Assembly (NCBI GenBank): GCA_937967725.1
Contig: CALBSY010000236.1
Span: forward strand, 1 to 9,497
Direction: 5' to 3'
Origin: an uncultured Alphaproteobacteria bacterium
Lineage (GTDB): Bacteria; Pseudomonadota; Alphaproteobacteria; Caulobacterales; Aquidulcibacteraceae
Length of the DNA: 9,497 nt
Below the pieces are notes generated by a model. The model was not told where the DNA came from, did no database searches, and was given only the letters and a program-made list of their open reading frames with translations. A program made the position numbers and the translations under genes. Positions 1 to 5,101 of the stretch are shown piece after piece (position 1 is the first letter of the stretch; each line of letters begins with the position of its first letter).

Positions 1-1
1 C

Positions 2-160
2 CTCTTCCGCGCCCGCACGCCCATCTGTTTTGCTGCGCTGCTGTTCTTGGTGGCGTGGATCGCGCCCACGTACCGCCCGCCGAGCCCGAACGATATCACC
101 AAGGTCACGCCAGGCGCGCGGCGTGAAAGGCGATATGGTCGGCGACAAAGGACGCCATGA
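2..160 (+). CDS. Possible C-terminal tail of a membrane protein (partial, uncertain)
   Basis: The frame starting at base 2 is open from the left edge to a TGA at 158-160. It reads as a hydrophobic stretch (PICFAALLFLVAWIAP) followed by a proline-rich polar tail, which looks like the last membrane segment of a protein with its start outside the window. Third codon positions are strongly G/C. It would run convergently about 56 bp into the 3' end of the S-formylglutathione hydrolase gene, which is unusual, and the last residues are just antisense of that gene. The opposite strand is equally open: a GTG at 108-106 overlaps the hydrolase stop and reads leftwards off the window with the same third-position bias. 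The sequence does not decide between the two, so the call is tentative. Confidence 0.3.
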   Translation, partial: LFRARTPICFAALLFLVAWIAPTYRPPSPNDITKVTPGARRERRYGRRQRTP

Positions 161-938
161 AGAAATACGAGTGATCGTATCCTTCGTGACGGCGCATCGT
201 AAGCTTCTGCTGTGACGCTGCGGCGGCGGCTTCCAGCAACTCCGGCTTGAGTTGGCTTTGCAGGAATTGATCGCCGAGGCCCTGGTCGACGAGAATGTCG
301 TCAAACGGTTTGGCCGCGCCGGTCGCCATCAGCAGCGCCGCGTCATGCTCCATCCAGGTGGATCGATCCGATCCGAGATAGGCGCCGAAGGCTTTCTCTC
401 CCCATGCACAGCGCGTGGGCGACGCGATCGGCGCAAATGCGGACACGCTGCGAAACAGCGAGGGATGCTTCATCGCCAGAGTCAGCGCGCCATGCCCGCC
501 CATCGAATGCCCGAAGATTGAACGCTGCGGCTTGAGCGGAAACGCACCCTCCACCGCCGCGATCAGATCGCGCGTGACGTAGCTCTCCATCTTGAAGTGC
601 GGCGCCCAAGGCGACTGCGTTGCGTCGATATAGAAGCCCGCGCCTTGGCCGAGATCGTAGCCGGGATCGTCCGCCACCTCCTCGCCACGCGGCGACGTAT
701 CCGGCGCGACGATGGCGACGTTGTGCTTCGCCGCGTGCCCGTACGCGCCGGCCTTGGTGGTGAAGTTGTCTTCCGTGCAGGTAAGGCCCGAGAGCCAGAT
801 CAGATACGCAAACGGCCCATCGCCCGGCGGCGTGAACACGGAGAAGCGCATCCCCGTGCCAGTTGCCGCGCTCTGGTGCTGCCCGTAGGTGAGCGTTCCG
901 CCATGAATGCGGTGCGCGGCTCGCGTCTCAACGCTCAC
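105..938 (-). CDS. fghA: S-formylglutathione hydrolase
   Basis: This cytosolic alpha/beta-hydrolase of the esterase D family hydrolyses S-formylglutathione to formate and glutathione, the last step of glutathione-dependent formaldehyde oxidation. With the GTG start at 938 it is 277 aa, the usual family length. The nucleophile motif GHSMGG gives Ser145. DQGLGDQFL supplies the acid (D223 probably, D218 possible) and GYDHSYFF gives His256. The oxyanion region LSGLTCTEDNF (49-59) and APDTSPRG (78-85) match the family. An open frame continues upstream to 1085, but those 49 residues are an out-of-frame reading of the GFA gene. The GTG at 938-936 overlaps that gene's TGA (GTGA), which suggests translational coupling. 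It is the third gene of the operon after the dehydrogenase and GFA protein. Function is strongly supported by sequence and neighbours. Confidence 0.95.
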   Translation of the reverse strand: MSVETRAAHRIHGGTLTYGQHQSAATGTGMRFSVFTPPGDGPFAYLIWLSGLTCTEDNFTTKAGAYGHAAKHNVAIVAPDTSPRGEEVADDPGYDLGQGAGFYIDATQSPWAPHFKMESYVTRDLIAAVEGAFPLKPQRSIFGHSMGGHGALTLAMKHPSLFRSVSAFAPIASPTRCAWGEKAFGAYLGSDRSTWMEHDAALLMATGAAKPFDDILVDQGLGDQFLQSQLKPELLEAAAAASQQKLTMRRHEGYDHSYFFMASFVADHIAFHAARLA

Positions 939-1399
939 TCCGGCTTGGCTCCTTCGCGCGCGTAGCCTTCCATAAGCTTCGCGTAGTCGCCCGGCGGCGG
1001 AAAGCCTTCGTAAGCGTGCTTTGCCCCGCTCACCGCGCCGGGAAGACGATCCTCCACGCAGGACTCCACATAGGGCTGCACCCAACTCGAGTCCCCCAAC
1101 ATCGCCGGCCGGAAATTCACGAACGGCCTGCCTTGCGGGCGCGAGAAGAGCCAGTTCTTGCAGTTCGGGCAGAATGAATGCTGGATTTCGGCGCGATGCA
1201 GGCCGCCGATCACCGGTGCGCCTTCAATAACCGCAAATCCGTCTTCAGGGATCAGCAGCGTGAGCGAATAGGCGCCGCTGGTCAGCTTCTGACAGGCGCG
1301 GCAATGGCACGCCATCGCCACCATCGGCGGCGCTGTGATGCGCATTTTCACTTGCCCGCACAGACATGACGCGGACCAAGGGAGCTTCCAGTCAGTCAT
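935..1399 (-). CDS. GFA-family (glutathione-dependent formaldehyde-activating type) zinc protein
   Basis: This 154-aa protein shows the GFA (DUF636) zinc-binding pattern: C12-x-C14 in SCLCGQV, C31-x-C33-x2-C36 in CHCRACQK, and C77-x2-C80 in FCPNC. Family members bind two zinc ions. The namesake Gfa of Paracoccus was proposed to speed formation of S-hydroxymethylglutathione from formaldehyde and glutathione, although that catalytic role is debated and many homologues have other roles. Here the placement between the dehydrogenase and S-formylglutathione hydrolase argues for a role in the formaldehyde pathway. The ATG at 1399 lies 2 bp after the dehydrogenase stop, and the TGA overlaps the hydrolase GTG by 4 bp. 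The protein is shorter than classical Gfa (about 190 aa, from memory), so orthology to Gfa is not certain and no symbol is given. Confidence 0.85.
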   Translation of the reverse strand: MTDWKLPWSASCLCGQVKMRITAPPMVAMACHCRACQKLTSGAYSLTLLIPEDGFAVIEGAPVIGGLHRAEIQHSFCPNCKNWLFSRPQGRPFVNFRPAMLGDSSWVQPYVESCVEDRLPGAVSGAKHAYEGFPPPGDYAKLMEGYAREGAKPE

Positions 1400-1401
1400 C
1401 G

Positions 1402-2511
1402 CTAATACACGACTACGCTGCGGATGCTTTCGCCTTTGTGCATCAGGTCGAAGGCTTCGTTGATGCGTTCGAGCGGCAGCTTGTGCGTGATCATCGGATC
1501 GATCTGAATTTTCTTCTCGACGTACCAATCCACGATTTTCGGCACGTCGGTGCGGCCTCGCGCGCCGCCGAACGCCGTGCCCTTCCACACGCGCCCCGTC
1601 ACCAGCTGGAACGGCCGCGTGGCGATTTCCTTGCCGGCCTCGGCGACGCCGATGATGATGCTCTCGCCCCAGCCGCGATGGCAGGCTTCCAGCGCTGTGC
1701 GCATGACATCCGTATTGCCGGTGGCGTCGAACGTGTAGTCCGCCCCGCCGCCGGTGCGCTCCACCAGATGCGCGACCAGATCGCCCTTCACGCTCTTCGG
1801 ATTGACGAAGTGGGTCATGCCGAACTTCTTGCCCCAGTCCTCGCGCGCCGGATTGATGTCGACGCCGACAATTTGATTGGCGCCGACCAGCTTCAAACCC
1901 TGGATCACATTGAGGCCGATGCCGCCGAGGCCGAACACGATGCAATTGGCGCCGGGCTCGACTTTCGCCGTGTTGATCACGGCGCCGACGCCGGTGGTGA
2001 CGCCGCAGCCAATGTAGCACGCCGTCTCGAACGGCGCGTCCTTGCGGATTTTCGCCACCGCGATCTCAGGCAGCACGCTGAAATTGGAGGACGTCGAGCA
2101 CCCCATGTAGTGAAGCACCGGTTTGCCCTTGTAGGAAAACCGTGACGTGCCATCCGGCATCAGCCCCTTGCCTTGCGTGGCGCGGATAGCGGTGCAGAGA
2201 TTGGTCTTGCGCGAGAGGCAGCTTTTGCATTGGCGGCACTCCGGCGTGTAGAGCGGGATGACATGATCGCCGGGCGCGACGCTGGTCACGCCTACGCCCA
2301 CTTCGCGCACGATGCCGGCGCCTTCGTGGCCGAGAATGCAGGGCCAGGCCGCTTCGGAGTCCAACCCGTCCAGCGTGTACGCGTCGGTGTGGCAAACGCC
2401 GGTCGCCTTGATCTCGACCAGAACCTCGCCCGCTTTGGGGCCATCGAGATCGAGTTCGACGATTTCCAAGGGTTGCTTGGCCGCGAACGCGACCGCTGCT
2501 TTCGTCTTCAT
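1402..2511 (-). CDS. adhC: Class III alcohol dehydrogenase / S-(hydroxymethyl)glutathione dehydrogenase
   Basis: This cytosolic zinc-dependent dehydrogenase oxidises S-hydroxymethylglutathione to S-formylglutathione with NAD+, and family members also reduce S-nitrosoglutathione. It is 369 aa, the normal length. The catalytic zinc ligands are C40 (GVCHTD), H62 (GHEGAG) and C169 (IGCGVTTG). The structural zinc lobe is C92, C95, C98 and C106. The Rossmann motif GLGGIG is at 194-199, with D218 as the NAD-selecting acid. R110 in IRATQGKGLMPDGTSRF is the class III arginine that binds the glutathione carboxylate, separating it from ethanol dehydrogenases. The ATG at 2511 has an AGGAG about 8 bp upstream and a plausible promoter at 2535-2565. 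It leads the operon. The equivalent E. coli name is frmA. Confidence 0.96.
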   Translation of the reverse strand: MKTKAAVAFAAKQPLEIVELDLDGPKAGEVLVEIKATGVCHTDAYTLDGLDSEAAWPCILGHEGAGIVREVGVGVTSVAPGDHVIPLYTPECRQCKSCLSRKTNLCTAIRATQGKGLMPDGTSRFSYKGKPVLHYMGCSTSSNFSVLPEIAVAKIRKDAPFETACYIGCGVTTGVGAVINTAKVEPGANCIVFGLGGIGLNVIQGLKLVGANQIVGVDINPAREDWGKKFGMTHFVNPKSVKGDLVAHLVERTGGGADYTFDATGNTDVMRTALEACHRGWGESIIIGVAEAGKEIATRPFQLVTGRVWKGTAFGGARGRTDVPKIVDWYVEKKIQIDPMITHKLPLERINEAFDLMHKGESIRSVVVY

Positions 2512-2534
2512 GCGAGCGGCTCCTGTCGCCAGCG

Positions 2535-2565
2535 CTTATAGCGCGGCGGCAATGGCTCGCGTCAA
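2535..2565 (-). promoter_or_regulatory. Putative sigma-70-type promoter of the formaldehyde operon
   Basis: On the minus strand TTGACG (2565-2560) is followed after 18 bp by CTATAA (2541-2536), or after 19 bp by TATAAG. This is close to the alphaproteobacterial housekeeping consensus. It lies in the 67-bp gap between the 126-aa antitoxin-like gene and the dehydrogenase and would give a leader of about 20 bases before the ATG at 2511, with an AGGAG (2524-2520 region) between. No clear operator or palindrome for a formaldehyde-responsive repressor is seen. Confidence 0.5.
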
Positions 2566-2578
2566 GAAATTGGCGCGG

Positions 2579-2959
2579 TCAGGCGCGTCCGCGCTTGGCC
2601 CGCTTCTTGGCCTTCTTCTTAGGCGCGCGCTTGGCCTTCTTGGCCGGCGCTGGCGCCTCTTCGCGCATGGACAAGCGGCTCGGCACGCTGCGAACGAACT
2701 GCTGCGAACCGTGTTCGATCTCCTCGCGCACGCCCGGCGCCACCATGTGGCTCATACCCGCAAGCATATAAACCGCTTCGATCGGCACGAGCGCGGCAAT
2801 CGTGCGCCCGTACCGGTCGAAGCCAATCACCGCGTTATCGACCTGCGCGGTTTCCAGAGCTTCAGCGAAGTTCGCGCGCGCCTCCGAGGTGGAATACACC
2901 TGCGCTTTGCGGCGCGTGCGCGCCGCCGCTTTCCGCCTCAACTCCTTGACTGATTTCAT
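2579..2959 (-). CDS. Phd/YefM-type antitoxin-like protein with lysine-rich C-terminal tail
   Basis: The protein is 126 aa. Residues about 21-63 (VYSTSEARANFAEALE, then AVIGFDRYGRTIAALVPIEA) match the Phd/YefM antitoxin fold: a strand, the SEARANF helix, a second helix, and the strand-turn-strand ending GRxIAALVP. Such proteins bind operator DNA as dimers through this N-terminal part and neutralise a toxin with the C-terminal part. Here the C-terminus instead ends in a histone-like basic tail (about 103-126, rich in K, A, R and P). No toxin gene follows; the next gene downstream is the dehydrogenase. The ATG at 2959 overlaps the stop of the 76-aa gene by 4 bp (ATGA), so the two are probably co-translated. 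It may be a stand-alone DNA-binding protein rather than an antitoxin. The fold call is by motif recognition only. Confidence 0.65.
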   Translation of the reverse strand: MKSVKELRRKAAARTRRKAQVYSTSEARANFAEALETAQVDNAVIGFDRYGRTIAALVPIEAVYMLAGMSHMVAPGVREEIEHGSQQFVRSVPSRLSMREEAPAPAKKAKRAPKKKAKKRAKRGRA

Positions 2960-3186
2960 GCAGGCAAACGCTCACTTTCCTCGAACCTGCCGAAGGGAAA
3001 CGCGTCCCAATCGACCGCTGAATCGCTGCGCACGACCGTGCTGAGCCACAACGGAATCGCCTCGCCGAACAGCCGCGACTCAACCCACGCATGCGCGGGC
3101 GCCGTCGCCGGAATCTCGTACAAACTCGTTAACACGGCTTTGACGGAGCGCGGCGCGAACACCCCGTGGGGACGGCGGCGCCACAT
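2956..3186 (-). CDS. Hypothetical 76-aa protein, coupled to the antitoxin-like gene
   Basis: I do not recognise a family. The 76-aa product begins with a basic segment (MWRRRPHG), continues with an amphipathic middle, and ends in an acidic-aromatic tail (DWDAFPFGRFEESERLPA). It has no signal peptide or membrane segment. The case for a real gene is its position: its ATG is 12 bp after the stop of the 186-aa gene and its TGA overlaps the next ATG by 4 bp, so it fills the gap between two same-strand frames. No Shine-Dalgarno is evident before 3186, which fits coupling to upstream translation. By position it could be the partner of the antitoxin-like protein in reversed order, but it shows none of the familiar RelE, Doc or PIN toxin motifs. 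Confidence 0.5.
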   Translation of the reverse strand: MWRRRPHGVFAPRSVKAVLTSLYEIPATAPAHAWVESRLFGEAIPLWLSTVVRSDSAVDWDAFPFGRFEESERLPA

Positions 3187-3198
3187 GGTGAACGCGAA

Positions 3199-3759
3199 TT
3201 AATACCACTCACAGATACGACAAATATCCGCCATCTCGTACAACCTACGCTGCAAACGTGACAGCATGGCGCCGACCAGCGTCATTTTATTGTGCAAAAA
3301 TGACAGAACGCGTTCGGCCTTAGAAGGCCGTTTTGGCTTGTTGCGCGGCGCCGAAGGGGCGCCGCGCTTCGGTCGCTTCTTGGCTTTCTTAACCGGCCGC
3401 GCGCTTGCCTTGCCATTGCGCTTGCGCAGCCGGCGCGGCATGTCCTCAGGCGCAAATCTAGGGCGCGTGGCGAAGCTGAGTATGAACTCGCGTTTTCTAG
3501 CGTTGGCGCGCTGACCGGGCGCCTCCCTGAGCAGAAAATGAAATCCCAACTCGTGAAAGCTAGAGCACGCTTCGCCGTTCATCATCGCGTGGCGAACCCG
3601 CTTGGTAATCACGGCGACGCCATCATTGCGCCTGCGCGCGTCCATGATCTTTCGTCCGATACGGTGGCACCTCCGTTTCACGGTTGTGATGTGTTCCGCC
3701 GCCAGACGCTCCATGTATGGTTGCACGTCTTCCCCACACCGAACATAGAAGTCGGTCAT
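3199..3759 (-). CDS. Hypothetical 186-aa basic protein with internal lysine-rich segment
   Basis: I do not recognise a family. I chose the ATG at 3759 because a good Shine-Dalgarno (AAGGA at 3772-3768) sits 8 bp upstream; the frame remains open to an ATG at 3843 that has no such site. Residues 1-100 look like a mixed alpha/beta domain (MTDFYVRCGEDVQPYMERLA; RNDGVAVITKRVRHAMMNG; FHELGFHFLLREAPG). Residues about 108-150 are a K/R/P/A-rich linker containing KKAKKRPKRG, and a short C-terminal helix and cysteine pair (CRIC) follow. There is no export signal. It heads a tight cassette with the 76-aa and 126-aa genes. The basic linker suggests nucleic-acid binding, but that is inference. Confidence 0.55.
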   Translation of the reverse strand: MTDFYVRCGEDVQPYMERLAAEHITTVKRRCHRIGRKIMDARRRNDGVAVITKRVRHAMMNGEACSSFHELGFHFLLREAPGQRANARKREFILSFATRPRFAPEDMPRRLRKRNGKASARPVKKAKKRPKRGAPSAPRNKPKRPSKAERVLSFLHNKMTLVGAMLSRLQRRLYEMADICRICEWY

Positions 3760-3767
3760 CCCGCTTT

Positions 3768-3772
3768 TCCTT
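3768..3772 (-). promoter_or_regulatory. Ribosome binding site deciding the start of the 186-aa gene
   Basis: On the minus strand AAGGA, within AAAGGAAAAGCGGG, precedes the ATG at 3759 by 8 bp. This favours that start over the upstream in-frame ATG at 3843. Confidence 0.6.
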
Positions 3773-3869
3773 TCGCCGGACCAAAACAAATTGTGCGCTA
3801 GTCGGATTGCACCGAGCACAACAGCTTGCGTGCAGCGCGTCAATCTGTGGCGCGATTGTCAGCGGTGAT

Positions 3870-3900
3870 GCTAATCTTGTACTGATTTAGCAAGATTGGC
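3870..3900. repeat. Inverted repeat upstream of the three-gene cassette
   Basis: Arms GCTAATCTTG (3870-3879) and CAAGATTGGC (3891-3900) pair at 9 of 10 positions around an 11-base AT-rich spacer. The element is about 110 bp upstream of the 186-aa gene start. An operator for a dimeric DNA-binding protein, such as the Phd-like product, is a natural guess. A chance palindrome or part of a small RNA is also possible. Confidence 0.45.
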
Positions 3901-4165
3901 TTGACGCGGATCGGGCGGCGCTTTTTGCTCGCGCGCGGGACCCTGGGAAGGGGCTGAGAAGGGAGTGCTGGCGGTTTTTAGTCGGGCCGCCGGCGCTTCT
4001 GGACCCCGCCCATCGCGCAATTAGCTGCTCCCCGCCCAAAGCGCCGTCCAGCAACGGGACCGGGACCTTGCAATTAATTTAGGAAACGGCCGGATCGTTT
4101 TGGCAGGCGCGGCGTTATCGGGATGGCGCCGACCTACTCCCCCCGCCCAGGCGCCACCGCAGCAC

Positions 4166-4190
4166 GGGCCGGATCCAAGCGATCCGGCCC
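4166..4190 (-). terminator. Perfect 10-bp hairpin downstream of the phosphodiesterase gene
   Basis: GGGCCGGATC (4166-4175) and GATCCGGCCC (4181-4190) pair perfectly around a 5-base loop. The hairpin lies 34 bases after the stop of the minus-strand phosphodiesterase gene, the usual place for a terminator or an mRNA-stabilising 3' hairpin. The minus strand beyond it has no T-run, so classic intrinsic termination is doubtful. Confidence 0.5.
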
Positions 4191-4223
4191 ACCTGCTTTC
4201 CGGGTCCGTTACCGACAAACCGA

Positions 4224-4982
4224 CTACAGGCCCATGAAATGCGAGGCCATGCCGCCATCGGCGGTCCAGACGTGCAGCATCCAGCCGGGCTGCTCGGGCG
4301 TCTTCGGCGCGACGAGCTGGCCTGGGTGCAGCGCCAATCCGTACACCCACGAGGTGGAAGGCGCGATGACAGTCGGCGCGTGCGCCACCTGGCCCAAAGC
4401 AACCCGATGATGGTGCCCGCAAATGATGCGAATGACCTGCCGGTGGCGGGCTACGACCGATGAAAGCAACGCGCCATCGCGCAGTCCGATGGTGTCAAAC
4501 AGCTTGTCGTGGGTCGGAAACGGCGGGTGATGCAAGGCAAGGACGGTGGGCTTCTCCGCCGCGGCCGACAACGCGCGATCCAGCCATTCAGCGCCCTCCT
4601 GCGTCAGCACGCCGTGCGTTTCTCCGGGCACGATTTGGTCGACGCAAACAACGCGCACTGGAAAATCGTCAATTGTGAACGATAGCGCTCCCGATCGCGG
4701 CAGGTAAGCGTGTGTGGGAAACGCCTTACGCAACAGCGCGCGGTCGTCATGATTTCCCGGCAGCAAATAGAGCGGCTCTGGCGCGTCGGTCAGCGCCTCG
4801 GCCAAGGCGGTGTATTCCTCCGCGCGTTCATCATTGACGAGGTCGCCTGTCAGCAGCACCACGTCAGGCTTGTACTCATTGGCCTGCGCGAGCGCCCGGC
4901 GAAGATTGCGCACCGCCGCGCCGCCGTCGTCCGTCCGCACATGCGTGTCGGACAATTGCGCAAGAATGAACGGCTCGCTCAT
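4224..4982 (-). CDS. Class III cyclic-nucleotide phosphodiesterase-type metallophosphoesterase
   Basis: The 252-aa cytosolic protein has all five calcineurin-like metallophosphoesterase motifs: D12-x-H14 (QLSDTH), GD47 (LLTGDLVND), GNHD (76-79), H151-H152 (LALHHPPF) and GHHH (189-192). These bind the dinuclear metal centre that attacks phosphodiester bonds. The order and spacing, including ALHHPPFPT and the CGHHHR ending, fit the CpdA/GpdQ group that hydrolyses 3',5'-cAMP and other phosphodiesters. A GGGAG lies about 9 bp before the ATG at 4982. It follows the nucleotide cyclase gene by 119 bp on the same strand, which supports a cyclic nucleotide as substrate. Glycerophosphodiesters or other diesters remain possible, so the symbol cpdA is not assigned. 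Confidence 0.85.
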   Translation of the reverse strand: MSEPFILAQLSDTHVRTDDGGAAVRNLRRALAQANEYKPDVVLLTGDLVNDERAEEYTALAEALTDAPEPLYLLPGNHDDRALLRKAFPTHAYLPRSGALSFTIDDFPVRVVCVDQIVPGETHGVLTQEGAEWLDRALSAAAEKPTVLALHHPPFPTHDKLFDTIGLRDGALLSSVVARHRQVIRIICGHHHRVALGQVAHAPTVIAPSTSWVYGLALHPGQLVAPKTPEQPGWMLHVWTADGGMASHFMGL

Positions 4983-5035
4983 ACCGAGCGCTCCCTAGAG
5001 CTCGTCATCTTGGAACGACCCTCCCTGCGCTTAGT

Positions 5036-5076
5036 GTGTGACCGCGGGCGCCATTTGTCCGTGCCCCGGGTCACAC
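5036..5076. promoter_or_regulatory. Inverted GTGTGACC / GGTCACAC pair between cyclase and phosphodiesterase genes
   Basis: GTGTGACC (5036-5043) and GGTCACAC (5069-5076) are perfect inverted 8-mers separated by 25 bp. The right arm also forms an imperfect CRP-like element, CGTGC-CCCGGG-TCACA, at 5060-5075. It could be a weak 3' stem-loop of the cyclase transcript or an operator for the phosphodiesterase gene starting at 4982. The TGTGA/TCACA cores recall Crp sites, but the 30-bp core spacing is not canonical. Confidence 0.3.
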
Positions 5077-5101
5077 TGTACGCACAATTCGCAACGAGCG
5101 A

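Larger units (their letters stand above)
3844..4223. other. Gene-free stretch between the cassette and the phosphodiesterase gene
   Basis: About 380 bases with no convincing coding frame. A minus-strand frame of 133 codons crosses its right part (4021-4422), but most of that frame is an out-of-frame reading of the phosphodiesterase gene. The stretch holds an inverted repeat at 3870-3900, a short AT-rich patch near 4071-4082 and a perfect hairpin at 4166-4190. I looked for tRNA arms and for the conserved cores of RNase P and SRP RNA and saw none. Other small structured RNAs cannot be excluded by eye. Confidence 0.5.

Noticed and set aside
1400..2020. N-terminal extension of the GFA frame up to 2020
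   Set aside because: This part is the dehydrogenase gene read in another frame and is full of HRR-type runs. The ATG at 1399 gives a normal GFA start two bases after the dehydrogenase stop.
1366..2145. Plus-strand open frame of 259 codons
   Set aside because: It lies antisense within the class III dehydrogenase, whose zinc and NAD motifs are complete; composition is H/R/A/D-rich without a domain.
2312..2953. Plus-strand open frame of 213 codons
   Set aside because: It is antisense to the dehydrogenase 5' end and the Phd-like gene, and its arginine-rich low-complexity product has no start signal.
2579..3759. Classical type II toxin-antitoxin pair
   Set aside because: Only the antitoxin-like fold is recognisable. 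No RelE/ParE, Doc, PIN or similar toxin motifs were seen in either neighbour, so naming a toxin would be unsupported.
3844..4223. Possible tRNA, RNase P RNA or SRP RNA in the gene-free stretch
   Set aside because: No T-arm GTTCGAATC-like motif, no CCA-adjacent acceptor stem and no conserved RNase P or SRP core could be found on either strand.
4021..4422. Minus-strand frame of 133 codons after the phosphodiesterase gene
   Set aside because: More than half overlaps the phosphodiesterase gene out of frame. The rest crosses the hairpin and non-coding-looking sequence, and no domain is visible.
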